A stretch of 64,000 nt of DNA from Fibrella arboris (GTDB lineage Bacteria > Bacteroidota > Bacteroidia > Cytophagales > Spirosomataceae), in assembly GCF_041321095.1 (NCBI RefSeq), contig NZ_JBGGWE010000001.1:434001-498000 (forward strand), written 5' to 3'. The notes under the pieces are model-generated. The model saw nothing but the letters and a program-made list of their open reading frames with translations, ran no database searches and was not told where the DNA came from. This document shows, one piece after another, positions 33,103-42,687 of this stretch (its first letter is position 1; each line of letters begins with the position of its first letter). The position numbers and the translations under genes are program-made.

Positions 33103-35886
33103 ATGAATCGTCTACTCGCCAGGCTTATCCGATATAACGTAACGTACCTGCGCGAATTCATTAGCAAGAGGAATCACTTTTTTTGTTTATGTTGGCTGTT
33201 ACTGGCTGGTTGCCAGCCAACTGACTCAGACAAGACCTTCCGAATCGGCTTTTCGCAACGCACCGAAGCCGACACCTGGCGCCAAACGATGCGCGCCGGC
33301 ATGAATCGTGAACTCTCGTTCTACCCCGACGTCGACTTCATCGTTAAAGATGCTGGTGGCCAAAGTGAACGGCAGGTCACTCAAATTCAGGACCTTATTG
33401 ATCAGAAAGTTGATTTACTGATCGTTTCGCCCAACGCGGCCCGGCCCATTACGCCCATTGTTGAAAAAGCGTATCAGCAGGGTATTCCGGTCATCATCCT
33501 CGACCGCCGGACCGATTCCGATCAGTACACGGCCTACGTTGGGGCCGACAATGTGGAGGTGGGCCGCACAGCCGGTCTGTATGCCAACCAGTTGCTCCGG
33601 GGAACGGGCCATGTGGTGGAAATTGGCGAGTCGCCGGGTTCTTCGGCCGACATTGACCGGCATCGCGGTTTTATGGAGGCGATCGGTGCGCATCCGGGCA
33701 TTCAGTTGGTTACCAAGCTGGAGGGTGACTGGGACAAGCGCTCGTTTGCCGAAAAGTTAACCGGTCTACTACAGTCGACACCGACCATCCAGCTCATCTT
33801 CGCGCAGAATGACCGTACCGCCCTCAAAGCTTATAAGGTCTGTCAGCAGCTCGGGCTGGAGAAGCAGGTTAAACTAATTGGCGTTGATGGGCTTCCCGGT
33901 CAGCATGAAGGCATCGACCTGGTTGATCGGGGTGTTCTGAGCGCCACGGTACTGTACCCAACCGGCGGTAAAGAAGCCATTCGGGCGGCTATGGCCATTT
34001 TGCAGAAACAGCCATTCAAACGGGAGAACAAGCTGCCTATTACGCTCATCGATTCGGCCAATGTGCGCATCATGAAGCTGCAGAACGAAAAAGTAATAGA
34101 GCAGCAGGTCGACATTGAAAAGCAACAGCAGCGAATCGACGACCTGAACCAGATTTATAGCAGCCAGAAAAACGCGTTGTATTTCACCCTGGCCAGTCTG
34201 CTTGTGGTTATGTTGCTCGGTGGCTGGGCCTTATACCTGTACCGATCGAAACAGACCGCCTACCAGACGTTGGAACGGCAGAATCAGGAGATTCTGGACC
34301 AGAAAAACCAGATCGAAGTGGTGTCGGCACAAGCCCGGCTGGCTACTGAAGAAAAACTCAGGTTCTATTCCTACATCTCACACGAGTTCAACACCCCGCT
34401 GAGCCTGATCTTGACGCCCACGGAAGAACTGCTCCACAAAAAGACAGTCAGCCCTTACGACCTGAAAAGCAACCTGGTACTGGTGCAGAAAAACGCGTAC
34501 CGCCTGCTTCGGCTGGTTGATCAGATGCTGGACCTACGCAAAACGGACGCCGGGAAACAGCGCCTGCATACGGCCGAGCAGGATCTGGTTGCCTTCATTC
34601 GGGATATTGTTCAGGATTTCCTGCCCAACGCAAAAAAACGCCGGATCGACCTGCAATTCATGCCAGCCCAGCCCGCGTTGCCCGCCTGGTTCGACAGTGA
34701 AAAACTGGACAAAGTCTTTGTCAATCTGCTGTCGAATGCCTTCAAATATACCCCCAGCGGCGGGCTGATTCATGTTCGGCTCCGTGTACTCGATGCACAG
34801 GTGCAGATTCAGGTAACAGACAATGGCGAAGGCATGACCACCGACGAGCAGGCCCACGCCTTCGACCTGTTCTTCAGCGGCAGCCGCCCATTCAATCTCT
34901 CGAAAGGGCTGGGGCTGGCTCTGTCGATGGAGTTTATTCAGCTGCATCAGGGCGAGATCAGCGTTCAGTCAGAGAAAGAACAGGGTACTACCTTCACGAT
35001 GCTGCTGCCGCTGGGCAATCAGCACCTGTCGCCCAGCGAAATGACCGGCTTAACAACGCGCCAACAGCCGCTGATCGACCTGGACGATGACGATACCGAC
35101 GAGGTAGCCCCCCAGTCGGCCAGGCAGCTGGGTACGTTGCTGGTCATTGAAGACAACGACGACCTGCGTGCTTTCCTGAGCACCCGGCTGAGCAACGAGT
35201 TTGAGATCATTGCCGAGGCATCGGCTGAAAAAGGCTGGGAACGTACCCTCGACGTCATTCCCGATCTCATCATCAGCGATATCATGCTCTCCGGCATGAG
35301 CGGCCTGCAACTGACCCAGCGCGTTAAGGCCGACCTGCGCACGTCGCACATCCCGGTAATTTTATTGACGGCCCAAGGGCAGATGGAGCAACGCATTGAA
35401 GGCACACGCGTCGGCGCCGACGCCTATATCACGAAGCCATTCAACACGCAATACCTGCTTGAGACGCTGCGCACAACCCTGGCAAACCGCGAAAAATGGC
35501 AACGCCGCTACGCCTCTGATTTCCTATCGCAGTCGGGCACGGGCGGAAACCGGCAGGACAAGAAATTTCTGAACGAGCTAACCGCGCTGATCGAGCAGAA
35601 TCTGGGCGATTCGGGCTTCGGCGTCGAGAAACTAAGCCGTGATATGGGGCTGTCGCGGGTGCAGCTTTACCGCAAAGTGCAGGCCCTGCTCAACATGAAC
35701 GTAATGGATTACCTGACCGAAGTGCGGCTGAAACGCGCCAAACACCTCCTTCGCGAAACCACCAAACCTATGGCCGAGATTGCCGACGAAACAGGCTTCA
35801 ATTCAGCCGCTTACTTTACTACATTCTTTAAACAGCACACCCAGAAAACGCCATCCGAATACCGCAAATCGCCGGTGAAAGCGTAA
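33103..35886 (+). CDS. Hybrid two-component sensor with sugar-binding domain
   Basis: This 927-aa single-chain regulator has a signal with lipobox-like LLAGC (Cys37). Residues about 44-330 are a type I periplasmic-binding domain of LacI/RbsB form (IGFSQRTEADTWRQTMRAGM, VIILDRRTDSDQYTAYVGAD). A coiled coil is followed by one membrane helix (about 357-378), and a histidine kinase with H427 in YISHEFNTPLSLI and ATP-site DNGEGM. A receiver domain has acidic E683-D684 and phospho-acceptor D726 in IISDIML, and a C-terminal AraC helix-turn-helix covers about 820-927. The architecture is that of the Bacteroides fructan regulator BT1754, which binds fructose. The genes downstream (GH97, sugar porter, sugar kinase, GH32) are its likely targets. 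Confidence 0.93.
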   Translation: MNRLLARLIRYNVTYLREFISKRNHFFCLCWLLLAGCQPTDSDKTFRIGFSQRTEADTWRQTMRAGMNRELSFYPDVDFIVKDAGGQSERQVTQIQDLIDQKVDLLIVSPNAARPITPIVEKAYQQGIPVIILDRRTDSDQYTAYVGADNVEVGRTAGLYANQLLRGTGHVVEIGESPGSSADIDRHRGFMEAIGAHPGIQLVTKLEGDWDKRSFAEKLTGLLQSTPTIQLIFAQNDRTALKAYKVCQQLGLEKQVKLIGVDGLPGQHEGIDLVDRGVLSATVLYPTGGKEAIRAAMAILQKQPFKRENKLPITLIDSANVRIMKLQNEKVIEQQVDIEKQQQRIDDLNQIYSSQKNALYFTLASLLVVMLLGGWALYLYRSKQTAYQTLERQNQEILDQKNQIEVVSAQARLATEEKLRFYSYISHEFNTPLSLILTPTEELLHKKTVSPYDLKSNLVLVQKNAYRLLRLVDQMLDLRKTDAGKQRLHTAEQDLVAFIRDIVQDFLPNAKKRRIDLQFMPAQPALPAWFDSEKLDKVFVNLLSNAFKYTPSGGLIHVRLRVLDAQVQIQVTDNGEGMTTDEQAHAFDLFFSGSRPFNLSKGLGLALSMEFIQLHQGEISVQSEKEQGTTFTMLLPLGNQHLSPSEMTGLTTRQQPLIDLDDDDTDEVAPQSARQLGTLLVIEDNDDLRAFLSTRLSNEFEIIAEASAEKGWERTLDVIPDLIISDIMLSGMSGLQLTQRVKADLRTSHIPVILLTAQGQMEQRIEGTRVGADAYITKPFNTQYLLETLRTTLANREKWQRRYASDFLSQSGTGGNRQDKKFLNELTALIEQNLGDSGFGVEKLSRDMGLSRVQLYRKVQALLNMNVMDYLTEVRLKRAKHLLRETTKPMAEIADETGFNSAAYFTTFFKQHTQKTPSEYRKSPVKA

Positions 35887-35921
35887 CCTATGTGCATGGG
35901 CTCACAGTGTCCATGTTGCGT

Positions 35922-35961
35922 GTGTTGCTGACGCGTGGCCCTTCGACTAGCGAAGCAGCAC
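35922..35961. repeat. Remnant of a CGAAGGGCC-loop hairpin
   Basis: The short arms GTGTTGCT and AGCAGCAC enclose GACGCGTGGCCCTTCGACT. The GGCCCTTCGACTAG core is shared, in either orientation, with the hairpins at 38108-38159 and 52362-52441. It sits in the 131-bp gap between the sensor and GH97 genes and looks degenerate. Confidence 0.5.
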
Positions 35962-36017
35962 CCCCTCCAAGCCACAGCGCATTAATACTTTACCCAATTA
36001 CTTACCTATCTAAACCT

Positions 36018-38087
36018 ATGAAACCGTTCATTTTCCTTGCCTTCTGGCTGTGCTGGCAAAGCCTGGCGGCCCAGTCTGTACTCACCATTTCCTCACCCGA
36101 TCAGTCAGTCCTGTTAGCAGTCAGCCGGGCGGCAGCTGGCAACGTGACGTATCGTATTTCGTATAAAGGCAAAAAAGTCATTGAGCCCTCGACGTTGGGG
36201 CTTTCCCTCAGCAAGCCCCAGGTATCGCTGAGGCGGTTCACCATCGCGGCCGTTGATTCGGCGACTATCGACGACACCTGGAAGCCCGTTTGGGGCGAAG
36301 CCAGCCAGATCAGAAATCACTGCAAGGAGTTGCTGGTAACACTAGCCGAGCAGTCGGGGTCGGGAATTCGTATGCAGGTACGTTTCCGGGTATTCAACGA
36401 CGGCGTGGGCTTCCGCTACGAGTTTCCGCAGCAACCAGCGCTTACGCACTTTGTGGTAGCCGACGAACTGACCCAGTTCGCCCTGTCGGCCGATCATCAG
36501 ACGTTCTGGATGCCGGGCGATTATGACTCGAACGAATACCTGTATAACACGACCAAACTGAGCCAGGTGGCGGCGTTGGCCGCCATTAAACGGGAGAAAG
36601 ACATCGCACTCCAGTCGGTTATCGGCGATCATGCCATTCAAACGCCGCTGCTGTTCAAAACGGCCAATGGCCTGTATATCAGCCTGTATGAAGCTGCCGT
36701 GCTGAATTACCCCATCATGCACTTGCAGCTCAATAAAAAGACGCTGACGTTACAGGCACAACTGACGCCCGACGCCGTTGGGAACAAAGCCTACCTGCAA
36801 ACCCCCGCAAAAACGCCCTGGCGAACGATCATTGTCAGCGATAAGGCTACCGATATTGTGGCGTCGAAGCTGATTCTGAACCTGAACGAACCCTCGGTCA
36901 TTGCCGATCCGTCGTGGATAAAACCCCAGAAATTCATGGGCGTCTGGTGGGAAATGCACATTGGCAAAGGCAACTGGGCGAAAGCCCTCGGAAAGCATGC
37001 CGCCAATACGCAGAATGTGAAAAAATACATCGACTTCGCGGCGAAAAACGGATTCGATGGCCTGTTGGTGGAGGGCTGGAACGAAGGTTGGGAAGACTGG
37101 TTCGGCAACTGGAAAGAGGAGGTCTTCGACTTCGTGACGCCCTACTCCGACTATAACATTGACTCACTGACGGCCTACGCGCAGAAAAAAGGAATCAGAC
37201 TGATCATGCACCACGAAACGTCGGGCTCGGTCACGAACTACGAACGCCGGATGGATGCGGCTTTTCAGTACATGGTTGATAAGGGAATCAATACCGTGAA
37301 GACCGGGTATGTTGGTCGAATCATTCCGCGTGGCGAACACCACGACAGCCAATGGATGGTGAATCATTACCAGCGGGTGGCCGAAAAAGCCGCGACATAC
37401 AAGCTCATGGTCGATTCGCACGAGTCGGCGCACCCAACCGGACTGCACCGGACGTACCCAAACTGGATGGCCAGCGAAGCCGCGCGGGGTAGCGAGTTCA
37501 ACAATGCGCCTACGCTGGGGATCACGCCCGAACACACCACTATTCTACCGTTCACCCGGATGCTCGGCGGACCAATGGATTTTACACCGGGCCTTTTCCG
37601 GTTCCAGCTCAACCAGTTCGAGCCAGCCCGTACGCAACGGGTCAGAACTACACTGGCCAAACAACTGGCGCTGTACATCACGCTCTACAGCCCACTGCAA
37701 ATGGTGGCTGATTTGCCGGAAAATTACGAAAAGCACCTCGACGCCTTCCAGTTCATCCGCGACGTACCGGTGGATTGGGACGACAGCAACGTACTGGCTG
37801 CCGAACCCGGCGACTACCTGATGATTGCCCGTAAAACCAAAGGCAAAGACAGCTGGTTTGTCGGCGCCATCACCGACGAAAACAGCCGGACCCTCCCGCT
37901 GGCGCTGAATTTTCTGGACCCCGGCAAAACCTACGAAGCCACCATCTACCGCGACGCCGACAACGCCGACTGGCAAACAAACCCGGAAGCGTACACGATC
38001 GAAAAGAAGCGCGTCACCAGCCAAACGAAACTCAACCTGCGTCTGGCCAACGGCGGCGGTTTCGCCATTCAGCTAACGAAGCTGTAA
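36018..38087 (+). CDS. GH97 glycoside hydrolase (alpha-glucosidase/galactosidase type)
   Basis: This 689-aa secreted enzyme has a signal peptide (LAFWLCWQSLAAQ), an N-terminal beta-sandwich (about 25-275), a TIM-barrel catalytic domain and a C-terminal sheet. Family GH97 phrases include GVGFRYEFP, WWEMHIGKGNW, NGFDGLLVEGWNEGWEDWF, IRLIMHHETSGSV, KLMVDSHESAHPTGLHRTYPN and MLGGPMDFTPG. Family knowledge: GH97 includes SusB, an inverting alpha-glucosidase, and retaining alpha-galactosidases; which type this is I cannot settle by eye. It follows the hybrid sensor by 131 bp and is probably part of its regulon. The ATG at 36018 is chosen for the signal peptide. Confidence 0.93.
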   Translation: MKPFIFLAFWLCWQSLAAQSVLTISSPDQSVLLAVSRAAAGNVTYRISYKGKKVIEPSTLGLSLSKPQVSLRRFTIAAVDSATIDDTWKPVWGEASQIRNHCKELLVTLAEQSGSGIRMQVRFRVFNDGVGFRYEFPQQPALTHFVVADELTQFALSADHQTFWMPGDYDSNEYLYNTTKLSQVAALAAIKREKDIALQSVIGDHAIQTPLLFKTANGLYISLYEAAVLNYPIMHLQLNKKTLTLQAQLTPDAVGNKAYLQTPAKTPWRTIIVSDKATDIVASKLILNLNEPSVIADPSWIKPQKFMGVWWEMHIGKGNWAKALGKHAANTQNVKKYIDFAAKNGFDGLLVEGWNEGWEDWFGNWKEEVFDFVTPYSDYNIDSLTAYAQKKGIRLIMHHETSGSVTNYERRMDAAFQYMVDKGINTVKTGYVGRIIPRGEHHDSQWMVNHYQRVAEKAATYKLMVDSHESAHPTGLHRTYPNWMASEAARGSEFNNAPTLGITPEHTTILPFTRMLGGPMDFTPGLFRFQLNQFEPARTQRVRTTLAKQLALYITLYSPLQMVADLPENYEKHLDAFQFIRDVPVDWDDSNVLAAEPGDYLMIARKTKGKDSWFVGAITDENSRTLPLALNFLDPGKTYEATIYRDADNADWQTNPEAYTIEKKRVTSQTKLNLRLANGGGFAIQLTKL

Positions 38088-38107
38088 GGTAATCCAGGGC
38101 TTCGCGT

Positions 38108-38159
38108 TGTAGTTGCTTCGCGAGCGGGGTCGAAGGGCCTAGCTCGCGAAGCAACTACA
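38108..38159. repeat. Hairpin repeat after GH97
   Basis: Perfect 18-bp arms (TGTAGTTGCTTCGCGAGC and complement) enclose GGGGTCGAAGGGCCTA. It is a member of the CGAAGGGCC-loop group and probably ends transcription. The remainder of the 300-bp gap to the sugar porter (38160-38387) has no gene; I see an AT-rich stretch that may hold the porter promoter but no clear box. Confidence 0.85.
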
Positions 38160-38387
38160 CTAAAGTGAGCAGCCTATCCAGCCTGCAACGTGCAACAAAA
38201 TCAGAAAATGGCGTGTCAAAACCGAAAAACCGCCTTGCTGTCGATACAAACAACTAGTTCACTGTCAATAGCTTAACTACATAGCTTTCCATTGAAATAA
38301 ATTGAACGATTACTGAAAGAGCGCCCGGTGTACCTACGCTAGTTTTGATTCACAAACAAAGTCCACTACGGACAGTTTGCGTCAATC

Positions 38388-39728
38388 ATGGGTCAGAAAC
38401 AACGCATTTTCTTCTGGTCGATCACGGCCGCTTTGGGGGGCTTCCTCTTTGGCTTCGATACGGCTGTTATCTCTGGCGTCGAGCAGTCGTTGCAATCGCT
38501 CTGGCACCTGACTGTATGGGAGCACGGCCTGACGGTTTCCATTGCGTTGATCGGCACGGTGATTGGTTCCATGACGGGTGGGATTCCCGCCGAATCGCTG
38601 GGTCGTAAGAAAACATTGTTCTGGATCGCCGTTCTCTACCTGCTGGCTTCGCTCGGCACGGCGCTGGCTCCCAACTGGTCAATCTTCCTCCTCTTCCGTT
38701 TCCTGGGTGGTTTGGGCGTTGGGGCTTCGTCGGTAGCGGCGCCCATGTACATCACCGAAATTTCGCCCGCCAAGTCGCGCGGCAGACTGGTGGGTATGTT
38801 CCAGTTCAATGTGGTGCTGGGCATCCTGGTCGCTTATCTGTCTAACTATCTACTGTCAGACGTAGGCAGCGAACCCTGGCGGTGGATGCTGGGCATACAG
38901 GCCCTGCCCTCGCTGATTTTCCTGATCACGGTACTGAACATTCCCGAAAGTCCACGCTGGCTGTTGCTCAGAAAAGGGCAGCGGTCTGGCGATCCGGTTG
39001 AAGAAGCCCGTCAGGTACTCGACCTGATTGACCCCGACACGGCAAAAGACACCCTGCTGGCGATCCAGCAGAGTCATACCGAACCCTCGGCCTCGACCCG
39101 TTTGTTCTCAGGCAATTATAAAACACCGATCATGCTGGCCGTGCTATTCGCGGTCTTCAACCAGGTGTCGGGTATCAACGCCATCATCTATTACGCGCCC
39201 CGTATTTTTGAGATGACGGGGCTGGGCAAAAGCTCCTCGCTGCTGTCATCGGCAGGCATTGGGCTGATCAACCTGATCTTCACCCTGATTTCGATGAACC
39301 TGATCGACCGCTACGGTCGCCGAACGCTGATGAAAATTGGCTCGGTGGGCCTGATCATCACCCTGGGGCTGGTAGCGCGGGCTTTCTATACCGAAGAGTT
39401 CAGCGGCATGACCGTTCCCTTCCTGCTGTTTGGCTACATCGCTTTCTTTGGTTTTTCGCAGGGAGCCGTTATCTGGGTGTTCATCTCCGAGATCTTCCCG
39501 AACGAGGTGCGGGCCAGTGGTCAGGCACTCGGCAGCTTTACGCACTGGATCATGGCGGCGATCATCACCTTCACGTTTCCGTACTTATCTGAAAAGGTAG
39601 GCGGTGGCAACACCTTTCTGTTTTTCACTGTCATGATGGTATTGCAACTGGTCTTTGTGTTGCGCATCATGCCCGAAACGAAAGGAACCAGCCTGGAAAA
39701 GATTGAACGTACTGTTTTTGCGCACTGA
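38388..39728 (+). CDS. MFS sugar porter
   Basis: This 446-aa inner-membrane protein has 12 predicted helices and the sugar-porter signatures: GGFLFGFDTAVISG in helix 1, ESLGRKKTL after helix 2, PMYITEISPAKSRGRLVG, PESPRWLL before the central loop, QVSGINAIIYYAP in helix 7, DRYGRRTL and the closing PETKGTSLE. It is a proton-coupled monosaccharide importer. The sugar kinase starts five bases after its stop, so porter and kinase are co-transcribed; with the GH32 gene nearby, fructose is the best guess for the substrate. Confidence 0.94.
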   Translation: MGQKQRIFFWSITAALGGFLFGFDTAVISGVEQSLQSLWHLTVWEHGLTVSIALIGTVIGSMTGGIPAESLGRKKTLFWIAVLYLLASLGTALAPNWSIFLLFRFLGGLGVGASSVAAPMYITEISPAKSRGRLVGMFQFNVVLGILVAYLSNYLLSDVGSEPWRWMLGIQALPSLIFLITVLNIPESPRWLLLRKGQRSGDPVEEARQVLDLIDPDTAKDTLLAIQQSHTEPSASTRLFSGNYKTPIMLAVLFAVFNQVSGINAIIYYAPRIFEMTGLGKSSSLLSSAGIGLINLIFTLISMNLIDRYGRRTLMKIGSVGLIITLGLVARAFYTEEFSGMTVPFLLFGYIAFFGFSQGAVIWVFISEIFPNEVRASGQALGSFTHWIMAAIITFTFPYLSEKVGGGNTFLFFTVMMVLQLVFVLRIMPETKGTSLEKIERTVFAH

Positions 39729-39733
39729 TAGTC

Positions 39734-40624
39734 ATGAAGAAAATCACCTGTTTCGGCGAAATCCTGTGGGATGTGCTGCCCACCAGCAAGCAGCCCGGTG
39801 GCGCACCCATGAACGTAGCCGCCGACCTCCGCAACTTCGGCCTGGATGCGCAACTGATCAGCGCCGTAGGCAACGATGCACTGGGGCGTGAACTGCTCGA
39901 TTTCCTGGAACAAAAAAATATTCCTACCGGGCTGGTGCAGGTGAGCGATACGTACCCGACGGGCGTAGCACAGGCCAACGTGTCAGACAGTAGCGATGTG
40001 GTCTACACCATTGTGCAGCCTGTTGCCTGGGATTACATTCAACTGCAACCGGGCATGCTCGAAGCAGTTCAGCAAAGCGATCTGTTCATTTATGGTAGCC
40101 TGGCCGCCCGTAGTTCACGTACCTACGAAACGCTGCGCGAACTGCTGGACGTGGCCCCCCGGAAAATATTCGACGTGAACCTCCGAGCGCCGCACTATGA
40201 CCGGGAAACAGTAGATGAGTTGATGCACCAGGCTGATATTGTCAAGCTGAACGAGCATGAAATACTGGAACTCTCCGACTGGTTTGGCCACGACCTGGAC
40301 CTGCAACGGGCGATGCGGCAACTCCGCGACCGGTTCAATCTGGAGGCTCTCTGCGTAACGCTGGGCGACGACGGAGCCATTCTGCTCGACGAATCAGGCT
40401 TCACCCGGCAGGAAAGTTTCCCGATTGAGGTGGAGGATACCATCGGGTGTGGCGATGCGTTTCTGGCGGCCTACATCCATAAAACAGTACAGGGCGAAAG
40501 GCCGCAGCAAACGCTTGCGTTTGCCTGCGCGGCGGGGGCTTACGTGGGTACGCAACCCGGCGCAACCCCGTCATTCACTGAACAAACAATCCTTAGTCAA
40601 TACAACATGGCCAGTGCTGCCTGA
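39734..40624 (+). CDS. PfkB-family sugar kinase, probable fructokinase
   Basis: This 296-aa ribokinase-fold enzyme starts KKITCFGEILWDVLPT and has the substrate motif QPGGAPMNVAADL. The C-terminal signature is DTIGCGDAF with catalytic base D241 (the usual Ala/Ser between the glycines is Cys). The closest well-known group is bacterial fructokinase, which makes fructose-6-phosphate. Position five bases after the sugar porter and just before a GH32 fructanase supports that role; the exact sugar is inferred. Confidence 0.9.
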   Translation: MKKITCFGEILWDVLPTSKQPGGAPMNVAADLRNFGLDAQLISAVGNDALGRELLDFLEQKNIPTGLVQVSDTYPTGVAQANVSDSSDVVYTIVQPVAWDYIQLQPGMLEAVQQSDLFIYGSLAARSSRTYETLRELLDVAPRKIFDVNLRAPHYDRETVDELMHQADIVKLNEHEILELSDWFGHDLDLQRAMRQLRDRFNLEALCVTLGDDGAILLDESGFTRQESFPIEVEDTIGCGDAFLAAYIHKTVQGERPQQTLAFACAAGAYVGTQPGATPSFTEQTILSQYNMASAA

Positions 40625-40679
40625 TCAGACCCTTCAGTTGTTTATTAGTAACCTATGATGAAGTAGTTGGAAGAGTGAG

Positions 40680-40712
40680 AACGTGGACTGCACAAGGTCC
40701 ACGTTTCTTTTT
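40680..40712 (+). terminator. Intrinsic terminator after the sugar kinase
   Basis: Nine-base arms AACGTGGAC/GTCCACGTT with an eight-base loop are followed by TCTTTTTGG. It ends the porter-kinase transcript, so GH32 downstream is probably a separate unit. Confidence 0.85.
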
Positions 40713-40759
40713 GGAACGGTTTTACCCCCCCCTAAAGGGGGCTACTGCGCTGCTCTCTT

Positions 40760-40912
40760 GTTGTCGCTTGCCTGTGGCGAGTGACCCGTATCGATAGGGC
40801 CTCTGGCCCGGGCGTTAAACTTCACCAGTTTTCAGCATATGCTCGTTTCAGCAGCTACCACCGGGCCAGAGGCCCTATCGATACGGGTCACTCGCCACAG
40901 GCAAGCGACAAC
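40760..40912. repeat. Perfect 52-bp-arm inverted repeat (family P, copy 1)
   Basis: The arms 40760-40811 and 40861-40912 are perfectly complementary over 52 bp around a 49-base loop. The arm reads GTTGTCGCTTGCCTGTGGC, GAGTGACC, a block CGTATCGAT, then AGGGCCTCTGGCCCGG. It occupies most of the 341-bp gap 40625-40965, which otherwise holds the terminator above and no gene. A sister copy with a changed block lies at 50387-50541. Confidence 0.97.
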
Positions 40913-40965
40913 GAGCAATTAATGTCAAAAAACCTCACACTATTTCATCCAACACCCAACCCGAC

Positions 40966-42477
40966 ATGAAGAACGTACTCACCCTCATTGCTCTTCTCGC
41001 CACCCTCAGTCACACAGCGCTGGGGCAGGCAAAGGCCGGTGCTGAACCCCACCGGCCCCAGTTCCACTTTGCGCCGAAAGCGCACTGGATGAACGACCCA
41101 AACGGGATGGTTTACCTGAACGGGACATACCATCTGTTTTTCCAGTATTACCCCGACGCCACCGTTTGGGGCCCCATGCACTGGGGGCATGCTACCAGCA
41201 AAGACATGCTTCACTGGCAGGAACAACCCATCGCCCTGTACCCCGATAGCCTCGGCTGGATTTTCTCGGGTAGTGCCGTAGTGGATGTCAACAACACGAG
41301 TGGCTTCGGGAAGGACGGAAAAACGCCGTTGGTCGCCATTTTCACGCACCATAATGACAAGCTGGAAAAGGCAAAGTCGGACAAGTTTCAGTACCAGAGC
41401 CTGGCCTATAGCCTCGACGAGGGCAAAACGTGGACGAAATACGTCGGAAACCCGGTACTGCCTAACCCCGGCATCACCGATTTTCGTGACCCAAAAGTGC
41501 GCTGGTACGAACCGCAGAAGAAGTGGATCATGACCCTGGCGACGAAAGACCGGATCACGTTCTATTCATCACCGAACCTGAAGAACTGGACGCGTGAAAG
41601 TGAGTTTGGCAACGAAGTGGGGGCACACGGCGGCGTGTGGGAATGCCCGGATTTGCTGCCCATGACCCATAACGGCAGGCAGGCGTGGGTGTTGCTGGTC
41701 AGCATCAATCCCGGCGGTCCAAACGGCGGGTCGGCCACGCAATATTTCGTGGGCGATTTCGACGGTAAAACCTTCAGACCGTATTCTACCAAAACGAAAT
41801 GGATGGACTACGGCACCGATAATTATGCGGGTGTCACGTTTTCAAACACGGGTAACCGGACCATCCTGATGGGCTGGATGAGCAACTGGCAGTACGCCCG
41901 CGACGTACCTACCGATCCCTGGCGCAGCGCCAATACCGTTCCGCGCGACTTGGCGTTGAGAGCCGTGGACAAGGAGTTGTATTTGACCTCGATGCCCATA
42001 AAAGAGCTGGACCAGCTAAACGGCAAAACAGTCTCGCTGAGCAACGTACCTGTGAAGGGCCAGTTCGACGTATCAGCCAAAACCGGCCAGAAGTCAGCGC
42101 TGTTCAAACTCACTCTTTCTGTTCCAGCGGCCAATGATTTCAGCGTTGTGCTCGCTAATGAACAGGGAAATGAACTGGTGATCGGCTACGAAAAAAGCAC
42201 CAATTCCTACTACGTCGACCGGTCGAAAGCGGGGAAAACGGATTTCGAGAAGGGGTTTGGCAAACGCCATAGCGCTCCACGCATTTCGACAGACTACAAC
42301 CTATCGTTTACCCTGCTGGCCGATCTGGCCTCCGTCGAACTGTTTGCCGATGGTGGACTTACGGTCATGACGGATATCTTCTTTCCTGAAAAACCGCTGA
42401 ATAAGCTGTTTATTAAATCAGCGAAGGGCATTTCTATATCGGCTCTATATACACCACTGACGAAGGCGGTGCAGTAA
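40966..42477 (+). CDS. Secreted GH32 fructanase (levanase/inulinase type)
   Basis: This 503-aa enzyme has a signal peptide (LIALLATLSHTALGQ), a five-bladed propeller catalytic domain and a C-terminal beta-sandwich. The GH32 triad is complete: nucleophile D44 in HWMNDPNGMVY, transition-state D175 in FRDPKV and acid/base E226 in WECPDLLPM. It cuts beta-fructosyl bonds in levan, inulin or sucrose; exo- versus endo-action cannot be read by eye. Released fructose would feed the adjacent porter and kinase and could be sensed by the hybrid regulator. A hairpin terminator follows. Confidence 0.95.
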   Translation: MKNVLTLIALLATLSHTALGQAKAGAEPHRPQFHFAPKAHWMNDPNGMVYLNGTYHLFFQYYPDATVWGPMHWGHATSKDMLHWQEQPIALYPDSLGWIFSGSAVVDVNNTSGFGKDGKTPLVAIFTHHNDKLEKAKSDKFQYQSLAYSLDEGKTWTKYVGNPVLPNPGITDFRDPKVRWYEPQKKWIMTLATKDRITFYSSPNLKNWTRESEFGNEVGAHGGVWECPDLLPMTHNGRQAWVLLVSINPGGPNGGSATQYFVGDFDGKTFRPYSTKTKWMDYGTDNYAGVTFSNTGNRTILMGWMSNWQYARDVPTDPWRSANTVPRDLALRAVDKELYLTSMPIKELDQLNGKTVSLSNVPVKGQFDVSAKTGQKSALFKLTLSVPAANDFSVVLANEQGNELVIGYEKSTNSYYVDRSKAGKTDFEKGFGKRHSAPRISTDYNLSFTLLADLASVELFADGGLTVMTDIFFPEKPLNKLFIKSAKGISISALYTPLTKAVQ

Positions 42478-42525
42478 GGGGTAGTAGTACCTTTTCAATT
42501 TAATCCGTAAACGATGTATAACCGC

Positions 42526-42563
42526 GCTTTTGTCATCCCTCCTGGCGTCGGGATGACAAAAGC
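42526..42563 (+). terminator. Hairpin terminator after GH32
   Basis: Perfect 14-bp arms GCTTTTGTCATCCC/GGGATGACAAAAGC surround a ten-base loop. The T-run is inside the stem rather than after it, so efficiency is uncertain. It may alternatively be a short interspersed repeat. Confidence 0.65.
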
Positions 42564-42687
42564 ATGGCACATTAAGGTTTAGAAATGAACGTAACAGACC
42601 ACTAACAACAACGCACAGATCCCTAACCATTAGATTCACAGACGCTACCTGCTTTGACTGGCATACTGCTCTGTGAATCTACTTTTT

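Noticed and set aside
40760..40912. Intrinsic terminator as a full explanation of the long hairpin
   Set aside because: Arms of 52 bp and a 49-base loop far exceed a terminator, a separate good terminator lies just before it, and a sister copy exists.
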